From JAAXHV01 sp965207165 (GTDB lineage Bacteria > Pseudomonadota > Gammaproteobacteria > Eutrophobiales > Eutrophobiaceae): a DNA stretch of 64,000 bases. Shown in pieces: positions 8,810 to 16,849 of this stretch. The position numbers and the translations under genes are program-made. The number at the start of each line of letters is the position of its first letter. The first letter of the stretch is position 1. The stretch is taken from assembly GCA_965207165.1 (NCBI GenBank), contig OZ242265.1, positions 2,728,001-2,792,000 of the forward strand. The letters run 5' to 3'. The notes under the pieces are model-generated. The model was not told the DNA's origin. It searched no databases and saw only the letters and a program-made list of their open reading frames with translations.

Positions 8810-9261
8810 GGTGTACTGTCTTTAAATGCATTACCGATTTGCTGGTAGGTAAAACCGCGATGCTGCAGAAAACGGGATTGTCTCGCCTGCTCCTTGATAT
8901 CTGCCGGCGCCTGCCGGCCGAATTTCTTCTGCCGGACTGCCTGGACCTGTTCCTCCCAGTCCATCTCCAATGCAGCCAACACCTGCGTTACAAGCTCCCT
9001 GGAAACGCCGCGTTCATACAGTTCCCGGGAGATCCGCACCGGACCGTACCCATTGGCCACCCGGTTGCGGATATACGCTTCGGCAAAGCGCGCATCGTTT
9101 TGTATCCCTGCCGCTTTAAGGCCCGCCAACGCTTCTCCGACGCTTTCCGGGGTATACCCGCGCGCCAGCAGTTTCCTTTGCAACTCCTGTCCAGAATGTT
9201 CGCGCCGGGCAAGAAGGTCCAGCGCCCGCTTCCTGATTTCGGCTGTTTGACCGGAGCTCAG
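8806..9261 (-). CDS. recX: Regulatory protein RecX
   Basis: RecX binds RecA filaments and inhibits their extension and ATPase. The protein contains the tandem three-helix repeats of the family (for example RFAEAYIRNRVANGYGPVRISRELYERGVS). The first canonical start in frame is a TTG at 9183, but family similarity continues upstream as IRKRALDLLARREHSGQELQRKL, so that start would cut off a conserved first helix. The only plausible earlier codon is a CTG at 9261. It overlaps the recA stop (CTGA) and is preceded at good spacing by GGAGGAG. I therefore give the CTG start (about 151 residues). The stop overlaps alaS. Confidence 0.8.
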   Translation of the reverse strand: MSSGQTAEIRKRALDLLARREHSGQELQRKLLARGYTPESVGEALAGLKAAGIQNDARFAEAYIRNRVANGYGPVRISRELYERGVSRELVTQVLAALEMDWEEQVQAVRQKKFGRQAPADIKEQARQSRFLQHRGFTYQQIGNAFKDSTP

Positions 9262-10295
9262 GCCTGTGTCTCCTCCGCTGGTTCTGCCGGTTCCGCTGCA
9301 ACGGCCTGCGGCAGCACCTTGTTTCTTACCGCCTGCTCAATTTCCGCGGCAAGCTCCGGGTGCTCCTGCAGATATTCACGCACATTGTCTCTTCCCTGGC
9401 CGATGCGAACGCCGTTATGGCTATACCAGGCGCCGGTTTTTTCAATAATACCGTGTTGTACGCCCAGGTTGATGATCTCACCTTCCCGGGATATGCCGCG
9501 GCCATACAGGATATCGAAAATCGTCTCCCTGAACGGCGGCGCAACCTTGTTCTTGACCACCTTGACACGGGTTTCGTTGCCGACCACCTCGTCATTTTTC
9601 TTTATCGCGCCGATGCGGCGGATTTCCATGCGCACCGATGAATAGAATTTCAAGGCATTGCCCCCGGTAGTCGTTTCCGGGTTGCCGAACATCACGCCGA
9701 TCTTCATGCGAATCTGGTTGATGAATATCACCAGCGTGTTGGAACGCTTGATGTTGGCCGTCAGTTTCCTCAGGGCCTGGGACATCAACCGGGCCTGCAA
9801 TCCCATGTGGCTGTCACCCATTTCGCCTTCAATTTCCGCCTTGGGAGTCAATGCGGCAACGGAGTCGATAATGATCAGGTCGGTGGCTCCGGAGCGCACC
9901 AGCATGTCGGTGATTTCCAGCGCCTGCTCGCCCGTATCCGGTTGTGAGACAAGCAGGTCGGCAATTGCCACGCCGAGTTTTTCCGCGTAACTCGGGTCCA
10001 GGGCATGCTCTGCGTCCACGAACGCGGCGGTGCCGCCGACTTTCTGTATTTCCGCAGCAACATGCAGGGCAAGGGTAGTCTTGCCTGAGGATTCCGGCCC
10101 GTAAATCTCGACGACCCTGCCGCGCGGCAATCCGCCGACTCCAAGCGCCAGGTCCAGTCCCAATGATCCCGTGGATACGGCACTCACGTCATGGATAACG
10201 GACCCGTCTCCCATGCGCATAATCGATCCCTTGCCGAACTGTTTTTCGATCTGCCCCAACGCAATATCCAGGGCTTGTCTTTTCTTTTCGTCCAT
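9258..10295 (-). CDS. recA: Recombinase RecA
   Basis: The DNA-dependent ATPase of homologous recombination and SOS induction. Walker A GPESSGKTT lies near residue 66, and the Walker B/loop region includes LIIIDSVAALTPKAEIEGEMGD. The loop L2 segment FINQIRMKIGVMFGNPETTTGG is intact. The C-terminal tail is rich in Ala, Pro and Glu (AAEPAEPAEETQA). I use the ATG giving MDEKKRQALDIALGQIEKQFG, which matches the usual N-terminus. An ATG four codons upstream (10307) is also possible. No CTGT-N8-ACAG LexA box was found in the 126 bases upstream. Confidence 0.96.
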   Translation of the reverse strand: MDEKKRQALDIALGQIEKQFGKGSIMRMGDGSVIHDVSAVSTGSLGLDLALGVGGLPRGRVVEIYGPESSGKTTLALHVAAEIQKVGGTAAFVDAEHALDPSYAEKLGVAIADLLVSQPDTGEQALEITDMLVRSGATDLIIIDSVAALTPKAEIEGEMGDSHMGLQARLMSQALRKLTANIKRSNTLVIFINQIRMKIGVMFGNPETTTGGNALKFYSSVRMEIRRIGAIKKNDEVVGNETRVKVVKNKVAPPFRETIFDILYGRGISREGEIINLGVQHGIIEKTGAWYSHNGVRIGQGRDNVREYLQEHPELAAEIEQAVRNKVLPQAVAAEPAEPAEETQA

Positions 10296-10329
10296 TGATT
10301 TTCTCATAGTAAGTCAGTTTAATAAGTAT

Positions 10330-10357
10330 ACATTATTCCATAAATCGCATCCCGCAA
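10330..10357 (-). promoter_or_regulatory. Candidate recA promoter
   Basis: On the minus strand TTGCGG is followed after 16 bases by TAATGT, 35 bases before the chosen recA start. A TATACT further on overlaps the -10 region with worse spacing. It fits a sigma-70 promoter without an obvious SOS operator. Confidence 0.35.
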
Positions 10358-10433
10358 GATATTTCTTACACGCCTGTGGAATGCACTCTTTTTGCCTCGA
10401 AAGGCTCCCGGGAAAACCTGTGCATAACGCCCA

Positions 10434-10727
10434 TTATTGCAGGGCTGTAATAATCACCGACAGGTTAAACACGACCAGCAACACCATGATCGCCCGGAAT
10501 ACAATACCCAGGGCGCCGCTCTTGGGAGCGTACGCCCACATGATGCCGCCTACGACTATGGAACCGACCAGGAAAGCCAGCGCCGCCGGCCCTGTTAAAA
10601 AGTCCACCGCCGTCTGAAACGCTTCGGTGATGAATTCCAACGGTCCCTTGGTCGTACCGATATCAAATGCGGCGCGTAGCGGGCCGGGGAAATAGAATGA
10701 TCCAATCATGTAGATACAGTTGCACAT
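10434..10727 (-). CDS. TrbC/VirB2-like small membrane protein (pilin-like)
   Basis: This 97-residue protein has two hydrophobic segments (about 45-64 and 73-95) separated by a short basic loop AYAPKSGA, as in the mature part of VirB2/TrbC conjugative pilins. The phrase FLTGPAALAFLVGSIVVGG resembles the family's first helix. The N-terminus (MCNCIYMIGSFYFPG) is not a classic signal peptide. A strong AGGAGAAGGG ribosome-binding site precedes the ATG. It follows a VirB3-like gene by 22 bases. No other type IV secretion genes are present, so its role here is unclear. Confidence 0.6.
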   Translation of the reverse strand: MCNCIYMIGSFYFPGPLRAAFDIGTTKGPLEFITEAFQTAVDFLTGPAALAFLVGSIVVGGIMWAYAPKSGALGIVFRAIMVLLVVFNLSVIITALQ

Positions 10728-10749
10728 CGTCCCTTCTCCTGGTTTGGTG

Positions 10750-11058
10750 TTATTCGGTAAACATGAACGGCCTGTCAGCGACGAGGTCCGCCTGCAGGCA
10801 GGTAATCCGTTTCAGCAATCTTCGTTTGATTACGTACAGCCATACGGCAATGCCGTTCGGGTCGTCCCGGCAAACCAGGTGAAGTACGTACAGACCGAAA
10901 GCGAAGATGAGTGAAAACAGTAACAGTGAGCGCAGATGCACGCCCATCAACGCAGATACGGCAATCAGGAACAAGACCGGGTTGGCGGGATAACCGAAGT
11001 AGCGCTTACGCGCGGTTAAGGACGTCCTGTTGCTGTAGGCATCTTCCCTGATATCCAT
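10750..11058 (-). CDS. VirB3-like membrane protein
   Basis: This 102-residue protein fits VirB3/TrbD: an N-terminal basic segment, a YPANPVLFLIA stretch leading into two closely spaced membrane helices (about 27-60), then CRDDPNGIAVW corresponding to the conserved Asp-Pro before the cytoplasmic tail. In type IV secretion VirB3 is an inner-membrane partner of the VirB4 ATPase. No VirB4 is present. The ATG has an AGAGGG ribosome-binding site and a strong promoter upstream. Gene order (VirB3 before VirB2) is the reverse of most conjugation loci. Confidence 0.55.
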   Translation of the reverse strand: MDIREDAYSNRTSLTARKRYFGYPANPVLFLIAVSALMGVHLRSLLLFSLIFAFGLYVLHLVCRDDPNGIAVWLYVIKRRLLKRITCLQADLVADRPFMFTE

Positions 11059-11119
11059 AAATATCCCTCTGAAAAAGCGTTGTCAAATACTTGCTGTATG
11101 CAAATACAATCCTTACGTA

Positions 11120-11148
11120 TATATAGTCAAATTACCAGCGGGAGTCAA
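11120..11148 (-). promoter_or_regulatory. Promoter for the VirB3/VirB2-like pair
   Basis: On the minus strand TTGACT and TATATA are separated by exactly 17 bases, about 60 bases before the VirB3-like ATG. The hexamer TTTGAC recurs three times in this short gap. The pair is therefore probably transcribed independently of gshA. Confidence 0.55.
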
Positions 11149-11169
11149 ATAATAATGCCGTGGCCGTCG

Positions 11170-12462
11170 TCAGAGGCTTTTCGTTTCCCGCGCCGCGGCG
11201 AGCAGCGCCAGACGGGCGATGACGCCGTAGGTGTAAAACCGGTTCGGGTGGGCATCCGGCGACTGCTCCTTGTCCGGTGAAATGCAACATTCGTCAAAGG
11301 CCAGCCGTTCAAAATACATACCTGGTGAATTGAGGTTCTCATTCGTTGCCCGTTGCGGATGCACCCGGTAAAAACCACCGACCACATTCTGGTCTATGAG
11401 GTAAACCACCGGTTCTGCCACGGTACCGGGACTGCCCCAGGTTTCATTGGTGTATACACCTTCCTGGATGATTGCCTTGGTCACTTTCTGCCCTTCCTTG
11501 ATGGTAGCCATCTTCGTCCTCTGCTTCCGGTTCAGGTCGTGCACGGCCTCGGGGCTGTTGACTGACATTACGCCCATTCCGTATGTACCTGAATCCGCCT
11601 TGATCATGGCGAACGGTTCATGGCTTACGCCGTACTCGTCGTATTTTTTCTGGATGGCCTTGAGTAATGATTCAACGTTCCTGGACAAACAGGATTCGCC
11701 TGCCCGTTTCATGAAATCCACCTCACCGCAGTTGCGGAACATGGGATCGATGAACCAGGGGTCGATATCCAGCAACGCGGCAAATTCCTGGGCGACGTCC
11801 CGGTAAAAATTGAAATGGACGGTTTTCGACCGGTCCGACCAACCCAGGTTAACCGGCGGAATGACAAGCTGGTCCGCTTCCTGCAGAAAATCCGGTATGC
11901 CGGACGACAGGTCATTGTTCAATACCAGCAGGTCCGGCCGGAAATCATTGATGTACAGCCCGGAGTCCCGGCGCAGTAACGGCTCCAGGCGGATACGTGA
12001 CCCACTGTCCAACTCGATGAGCATCTCCTTTTCCAGGCCCGGGATCAGTGATCCGATGCGGGTCTCGAAACCCGCTTTCTCAAACATTCTCTGCAGCACG
12101 GCAAGATTCTCGAGATAGGGTTCGTTACGGGTATGGTTTTCCGGAACGATTACGACTCTATCTACCGGCCTGTCCAGACGTTCCAGCGCAGACTGCACCG
12201 CTTGTATGCACAGGGGTTCGAACGCCGGGTTAAGGTTGTTGAACCCGCCCGGGAACAGGTTGGTATCGATTGGGGCAATCTTGTAACCGGCGTTCCTCAA
12301 ATCGACGGAAGCATACAGCGGCACCGGAGTCTTGCGCCACTCGGACCGGAACCAGGATTCTATCCTGGCCTGGTAGTCAAGGATGGTGCTCTCTATGATA
12401 TTCAGCGGACCGGACAGGGCCGTCGTCAGGTGTGGGACCGTCTCTGCTGCGGTTGCAACCAT
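11170..12462 (-). CDS. gshA: Glutamate-cysteine ligase (TIGR02049 type)
   Basis: The 430-residue protein resembles the glutamate-cysteine ligase family first defined in Acidithiobacillus, which is unrelated in length and order to E. coli GshA. Characteristic stretches are the N-terminal VPLYASVDLRNAGYKIAPID and FNNLNP, and the central FAMIKADSGTYGMGVMSV. It would make gamma-glutamylcysteine, the first step of glutathione synthesis. In many proteobacteria gshB follows, but here the next genes are the VirB3/VirB2-like pair. The start ATG is the first in frame. Confidence 0.85.
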   Translation of the reverse strand: MVATAAETVPHLTTALSGPLNIIESTILDYQARIESWFRSEWRKTPVPLYASVDLRNAGYKIAPIDTNLFPGGFNNLNPAFEPLCIQAVQSALERLDRPVDRVVIVPENHTRNEPYLENLAVLQRMFEKAGFETRIGSLIPGLEKEMLIELDSGSRIRLEPLLRRDSGLYINDFRPDLLVLNNDLSSGIPDFLQEADQLVIPPVNLGWSDRSKTVHFNFYRDVAQEFAALLDIDPWFIDPMFRNCGEVDFMKRAGESCLSRNVESLLKAIQKKYDEYGVSHEPFAMIKADSGTYGMGVMSVNSPEAVHDLNRKQRTKMATIKEGQKVTKAIIQEGVYTNETWGSPGTVAEPVVYLIDQNVVGGFYRVHPQRATNENLNSPGMYFERLAFDECCISPDKEQSPDAHPNRFYTYGVIARLALLAAARETKSL

Positions 12463-12539
12463 GTAATCTTCCTAATTAAAAGAATTCCATTATATATTAA
12501 AATATGGAGACTTTCTGTCCTCTTTCTACCTCGTACGCT

Positions 12540-13274
12540 TCAGCGCAAGTCTCCCCAAAGTACCTGCAGCGCCGTGACCGCTGCAACGGCGGCAGTTTCC
12601 GTGCGCAGCGTGCGGGGGCCGAGTCTGACCGGGATATATCCCCGTTCTGCTGCAGCCGATTGTTCCGCATCGGTCAAGCCGCCTTCCGGGCCTGCCAGCA
12701 CGCTGATTTCCCGGATATTCGCCCAGGCAATTTCCCCAAGGGTTTGCCCTGCAGCAGGGGCCAGCAGTAACCGTGTCGCATTCACGTCACTGTTCACCCA
12801 CTCGTCCAGCGAACGTGAAGCCAGCAGGTCGGGCAGGGAATTTCTGCCGGACTGCTCACAGGCATGGATCATGATTTTTCGCCAGTGTTCCATACGCGTT
12901 TCCATGCGTTTGTTGTCCAGTTTGACGTTACAACGCCCGGTAAACAGGGGAACAATGGCGGATACTCCCAATTCGACGGACTTCTGCAGGGCATAATCCA
13001 TATGCAGACCGCGGGAAATTCCCAGTGCCAGAGTGATAAACAAGGGGGGGACGGATGTGTCGGGTGTAAAGTCGCTGATTTCAACTTCAACCGATGCGGA
13101 GGAAACGGAGAATACCTTGCCCGTATAACTGCCGCCCCGGCCATTGAACAGGGTAATATCATCGCCGCACCGGCAACGCAAAACCCGCAACAAGTGGTGC
13201 GACGCCTCCCTGGGCAGGACTACTCTTGCGGAAACCGCTAACGGGGCGTCCGTATATATCCTGGTATTGCGCAT
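12540..13274 (-). CDS. rsmE: 16S rRNA (uracil-1498-N3)-methyltransferase
   Basis: This 244-residue protein has an N-terminal PUA-like domain (RVVLPREASHHLLRVLRCRCGDDITLFNGRG) and a C-terminal SPOUT trefoil-knot domain with the signature GPEGGLTDAE and LGPRTLRTETA, where the SAM-binding knot lies. It methylates U1498 of 16S rRNA. Its start is only tens of bases from the divergent hspQ gene, so the two promoters must overlap. Confidence 0.93.
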   Translation of the reverse strand: MRNTRIYTDAPLAVSARVVLPREASHHLLRVLRCRCGDDITLFNGRGGSYTGKVFSVSSASVEVEISDFTPDTSVPPLFITLALGISRGLHMDYALQKSVELGVSAIVPLFTGRCNVKLDNKRMETRMEHWRKIMIHACEQSGRNSLPDLLASRSLDEWVNSDVNATRLLLAPAAGQTLGEIAWANIREISVLAGPEGGLTDAEQSAAAERGYIPVRLGPRTLRTETAAVAAVTALQVLWGDLR

Positions 13275-13325
13275 AAGCTGGCAGTGTTTAAAATAGACCG
13301 TGATAATGAGCCATGTGCAGAAAAG

Positions 13326-13643
13326 ATGACATTACAGCACGCCAAATTCAACATTGGTCAGCTTATCACGCATAAGTTGTTTAATTACAGGGGGGTTGTC
13401 GTTGACGTCGACCCTGTTTTTCAAGGCGCGGATGAGTGGTACGACAAGGTTGCGCTGTCGCGCCCTCCCAAAGACAAGCCCTGGTATAAAGTGCTGGTCC
13501 ACAATTCCGACCAGGAGACCTATGTCGCAGAAAGAAACCTGGACCATGACTCCTCCCGGGACCCGGTGAACCACCCGATGGTGAATGCTTATTTTGAACG
13601 GTTCCATAACGGGCAATACCTGCATACCCAGGGGAGAAACTGA
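13326..13643 (+). CDS. hspQ: Heat-shock protein HspQ (hemimethylated-DNA-binding YccV family)
   Basis: The protein has the single small beta-barrel domain of HspQ/YccV: KFNIGQLITHKLFNYRGVVVDVDP, then WYKVLVHN and YVAERNL. HspQ in E. coli acts as a specificity-enhancing factor for Lon and stabilises mutant DnaA. I use the internal ATG giving MTLQHAKFNIGQ, which fits the family length (105 residues). The longer frame begins inside the divergent promoter. The TerB-like gene follows after 12 bases. Confidence 0.88.
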   Translation: MTLQHAKFNIGQLITHKLFNYRGVVVDVDPVFQGADEWYDKVALSRPPKDKPWYKVLVHNSDQETYVAERNLDHDSSRDPVNHPMVNAYFERFHNGQYLHTQGRN

Positions 13644-13655
13644 GATGGATCGAAT

Positions 13656-14120
13656 ATGCTTAAATCGTTAATTGAATTCTTTGAGAGCAGTACCCGGGAA
13701 ACGGCCGGGCACACCAGTTCCGGCGCCGACAACCGGGTTGAACTGGCTGCGGCCGTTTTGATGATAGAAATCAGCCTGGCGGATTCATCTATTGATGACC
13801 ATGAACTGGCTGTTATCAAACAAGCGCTTGTCGACCGGTATCATATCGGCGAAGAACAGGTGGATGAATTAATCGACCTGGCGCGCCGGGAAGTCGACCA
13901 CGCCGTTTCCCTGCATGAATTTACCCGCATGCTCAACGACAATCTCGATGCCCCGGAAAAAATCCAGGTGATCGAACTGCTCTGGCAGGTCGCATTCGCC
14001 GATGCCGTCCTCGACAAGTACGAAGAGTATTACATCAGGAAAATTGCCGACCTGCTCTATATCTCCCATAAGGATTACATCAAAACCAAACACCGGGTAG
14101 CCGACCAGGACAATTCGTGA
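13656..14120 (+). CDS. TerB-family (tellurite resistance-like) protein
   Basis: This 154-residue all-helical protein carries the conserved pattern of TerB/DjlA N-terminal domains: acidic loops in VLMIEISLADSSIDDHELAVIKQAL and VAFADAVLDKYEEYYIRKIADLL, which probably bind a divalent metal. These stand-alone TerB proteins are common in gammaproteobacteria. A direct link to tellurite is not established. It is likely cotranscribed with hspQ and the following carrier-like gene. Confidence 0.8.
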   Translation: MLKSLIEFFESSTRETAGHTSSGADNRVELAAAVLMIEISLADSSIDDHELAVIKQALVDRYHIGEEQVDELIDLARREVDHAVSLHEFTRMLNDNLDAPEKIQVIELLWQVAFADAVLDKYEEYYIRKIADLLYISHKDYIKTKHRVADQDNS

Positions 14121-14151
14121 TGCATCACCACTTGCAGGTGACGCTCCCCGC

Positions 14152-14616
14152 ATGATAAAAAAAGTTATTTCCGGTGGGCAGACAGGGGTAGACCGCGCCG
14201 CACTGGACTGCGCCATCGCCTTGCGCATACCCCATGGCGGCTGGTGCCCAGCCGGAAGAAAAGCCGAAGACGGCAGGCTGGATGACCGTTACCGCCTGGT
14301 TGAACTGGACTCAAAAGAATACGCAGACAGGACCAGGAAAAACGTTGAGGACAGTGACGGCACCCTGATCCTGAACCGGGGAGCGCTGGAAGGCGGCACG
14401 GCATTAACCATTACCTTTGCCGAAAATGCCGGCAGGCCCGTCATGGTCGTTGACCTGGACAACCCGCCGCAACAACAGGAAATAAGGAACTGGTTCTCAG
14501 CCAATAAAATAAAACGCTGCAACGTGGCAGGTCCGCGGGAGAGCAAACAGCCGGGGATTTATCAACAGGCCTGCCGTTTTCTCCATTCACTGCTGACGGC
14601 CTCCCACACACCGTAA
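14152..14616 (+). CDS. Putative molybdenum-cofactor-carrier-like protein (SLOG/Rossmann)
   Basis: The 154-residue protein matches the MoCo-carrier family: N-terminal nucleotide-binding loop VISGGQTGVDRAALDCA, then GGWCPAGRKAEDG, and TLIL..G.LEGGTALT. The fold is a SLOG-type Rossmann domain related to LOG-like proteins and algal molybdenum cofactor carrier. The true ligand is not proven. Its 3' end overlaps the convergent ABC ATPase gene by 30 bases. Confidence 0.8.
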   Translation: MIKKVISGGQTGVDRAALDCAIALRIPHGGWCPAGRKAEDGRLDDRYRLVELDSKEYADRTRKNVEDSDGTLILNRGALEGGTALTITFAENAGRPVMVVDLDNPPQQQEIRNWFSANKIKRCNVAGPRESKQPGIYQQACRFLHSLLTASHTP

Positions 14617-15315
14617 CCAGGTCTGTTCAAGATCACTTGCCTTGAAATACCGGCAGCAGGCTGCAGGTGATCCTGTATAGCGGATTTCACCCTGGTGCAA
14701 AATGGCTATGCTGTCACACAGGTTCTCCACATCCGCCAGCAGGTGTGTAGTGAAAAAACAGGTGCAGCCGTGCTGTTTCAGTTGCAGCAGGTGATGTTTC
14801 AGATTTATCCGTGCCCCAGGGTCCAGGCCGTTCATCGGTTCATCCATGATGAGCAATTTTTTTCCGCTCAGCAGGCATGCGGCCAGCCCCAGTTTCTGCG
14901 CTGTTCCCTTTGACAGGTGAACGGTGAGTTTCTCCAGGTCCGGGGTATCCAGGTCCAGGATTTCCAGGGTGGGATTTATCCCGTCCGGGTCTGAATCACT
15001 GCCGTAGAGCCGACTCATGTAGCGCAGATATTCCCGGCCTGTGAGATAAGCCGGCGGCCGGAAATTTTCCGGCAGGTAGGCCAGGTGCTCCCTTGCCTCG
15101 GCCCGGGTATGTCTCTTATCGAAGATGTTGATAGCGCCGGAGGTAACCGTATCAAGGTCCAGCAGGCACCTGATCAAGGTGGATTTGCCGGCGCCGTTAA
15201 CCCCTACCAAACCCAGGTACTCGCCCTGGGTCACTGAAAGCTCCAGTTCCGATAACACGACACCCTGTGCCCGGTGTTTTGTCAGGCGCTGAATCTGTAT
15301 GGCAGGGACCGCCAT
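14587..15315 (-). CDS. ABC transporter ATP-binding protein of the pilus locus
   Basis: A single nucleotide-binding domain of about 242 residues. Walker A is GVNGAGKST, the signature is LSKGTAQKLG (LSxGxxQ), Walker B is KLLIMDEPMNGLD, and the H-loop is TTHL. The start is the ATG giving MAVPAIQIQRLTKH; the longer open frame runs back into the prepilin gene. Its probable partner is the ABC-2 permease three genes upstream. Myxococcus type IV pili also need an ABC transporter (PilG/H/I), which makes a pilus-assembly or pilus-protein export role plausible here, but this is inference. Confidence 0.88.
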   Translation of the reverse strand: MAVPAIQIQRLTKHRAQGVVLSELELSVTQGEYLGLVGVNGAGKSTLIRCLLDLDTVTSGAINIFDKRHTRAEAREHLAYLPENFRPPAYLTGREYLRYMSRLYGSDSDPDGINPTLEILDLDTPDLEKLTVHLSKGTAQKLGLAACLLSGKKLLIMDEPMNGLDPGARINLKHHLLQLKQHGCTCFFTTHLLADVENLCDSIAILHQGEIRYTGSPAACCRYFKASDLEQTWLRCVGGRQQ

Positions 15316-15361
15316 GATTGGCCCGGTTCCGGTAGTGATGTATTTGGGCGCCTGTCCCGGA

Positions 15362-16159
15362 TCAGTACAGGAACAATGCATTACAGCGGGTATTGTCGCT
15401 ATCCACGTTCCAGGAAGAGCCCGCAGCATCCGCGTTGTTAATGCAGGGAGCACCAGTCGTGGATGACCACAGTACAACTTCACTTCCAGGCGTACCAGAG
15501 CCGAAATCATCCCCTCCCACTGTGCTTTCACCTGTTTTTGCCGTACTCACCGTGCCGCGCACTGTGCCGCTGCCCGGGTTGCCGTCGTCCAGCTTCACAT
15601 CCAGTTCCCGCAACAGGGAGGGGGTAACGCCGGCGCCGAACACGTAAGCCAGGCGCACGGTCGAAGCGGCCGCGCCACCGCTGTCATAATCATCGGTAAA
15701 CCCCAGCAGTACAGGTTGCTGAAAGGCATTCCCCGGTACCTGTCCCGTCAGCACGCCGGATTCATATTGCGCCGCCGTGGCCGTACTGCCGTTGTAACTG
15801 CCGTTGAGAAGACGGGAATGGGCCAGGTGCGCCCAGACTGCACCGGCTTCCTCCCATTGGTCAATCCGGCCATTCTGGTTGCCGCCGGTGGTGGGCGTAC
15901 CCCCGCAGTTGGCATCGACTTCAGCCGTGATGGCACTGCATGCCAGCGCCGGCGGCATATCGCCGGGGACTTGCCGGTAGCGGTCGATAAACCCGTAATA
16001 CGCGGCCTGAACGCCGGAATTCTGGTCCGCCATGTTGCGCACCCGGGCACCGCTGATCAACTGCTGGCCTTTCAGGATGCCGCCCAGCAGGAGTCCGATA
16101 AGGACCAGGACGACGGCGATTTCAACCAGGGTAAATCCTGACTGTCTACGTGCTTTCAT
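15362..16159 (-). CDS. Type IV pilin-like / pseudopilin protein
   Basis: It begins with a short basic leader, then GFTLVEIAVVLVLIGLLLGG, the class III signal cleaved after Gly by a prepilin peptidase with Glu at position 5. The long C-terminal domain (about 240 residues) has four to six Cys, including CINNADAAG and DNTRCNALFLY at the end. I chose the ATG with a good GGAGG ribosome-binding site (giving MKARRQSGFTLVE) rather than the ORF start five codons upstream. It is larger than most major pilins. It may be the main or a minor subunit of the pseudopilus encoded by the genes upstream. Confidence 0.85.
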   Translation of the reverse strand: MKARRQSGFTLVEIAVVLVLIGLLLGGILKGQQLISGARVRNMADQNSGVQAAYYGFIDRYRQVPGDMPPALACSAITAEVDANCGGTPTTGGNQNGRIDQWEEAGAVWAHLAHSRLLNGSYNGSTATAAQYESGVLTGQVPGNAFQQPVLLGFTDDYDSGGAAASTVRLAYVFGAGVTPSLLRELDVKLDDGNPGSGTVRGTVSTAKTGESTVGGDDFGSGTPGSEVVLWSSTTGAPCINNADAAGSSWNVDSDNTRCNALFLY

Positions 16160-16202
16160 ACAGATATCCTCCATGAGTTATCCTCATGTTTCCATGTTGT
16201 CG

Positions 16203-16847
16203 TTAAAGATCGGGCATTATGACGATGCGGGCACTCTCCAGTTCGCCCAGGTCTTCCAGTACATATATCTCCATCTGGGATACCCAGGGCGGCGCCGTGT
16301 CTCCGGCCAGGTCAAGGCGCAGGGCAGTGGCGTATTCCAGGGCCAGCGGCAGGTCTTTGAGCCGGTGTTTGGCGACATAAACCGCGTGGGCCATCCACGG
16401 CCAGCGCCGCCTGGGGTCCTCAAGATAACGCCTGTGGACAAACTCCAGCATTTGTCTCTTCCTGCCGTCCTCCGGCGTTTCCGTGTACACGCGGCTGGCT
16501 GACAGCAACGGATACTGAAACCTGTGGTCGAGGTCGAGCAGTGCGTCCAGCCAGTTGATGACCCTGGCGTAATCCAGGTCGGCGAACGGGACGCTGATAC
16601 CCGGTTGGTCATCAAAAGCCTGTAACCACAGCATCAGCCCCCTTGCCAGCGTTCCGGGTTCCCCCAGTGCGGCCAATCGCAGCATCCGGGTATCCGGTGT
16701 GTGCGGCAGGTCAGCGGCCCTCGCAATTGCCGGGGGCCGTGTACAGCTCCAGAATACCTGGGCCGACAAACCGATGATGAATATGGCCCGTACGGCAACC
16801 GGAACCGCTGAAAGTGGTCTTTCCCTGACCCGCATATCTGAAACCAT
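16203..16847 (-). CDS. Hypothetical protein with N-terminal membrane segment
   Basis: The 214-residue protein has a hydrophobic N-terminal stretch (about 16-32) and then a helical, Arg/Leu/Trp-rich domain with TPR-like features (FVHRRYLEDPRRRWPWMAHAVYVAKHRLKDLPLALEYA). It lies two bases after the ABC permease stop, so it is translated in the same operon and may be an accessory protein of the transporter or pilus. I do not recognise a named family. Confidence 0.7.
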   Translation of the reverse strand: MVSDMRVRERPLSAVPVAVRAIFIIGLSAQVFWSCTRPPAIARAADLPHTPDTRMLRLAALGEPGTLARGLMLWLQAFDDQPGISVPFADLDYARVINWLDALLDLDHRFQYPLLSASRVYTETPEDGRKRQMLEFVHRRYLEDPRRRWPWMAHAVYVAKHRLKDLPLALEYATALRLDLAGDTAPPWVSQMEIYVLEDLGELESARIVIMPDL

Positions 16848-16849
16848 AG

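Noticed and set aside
5948..8848. Long open frames on the plus strand opposite lysC and alaS (up to 323 codons)
   Set aside because: They are antisense shadows of conserved genes in high-GC codon positions, with no family similarity or ribosome-binding sites.
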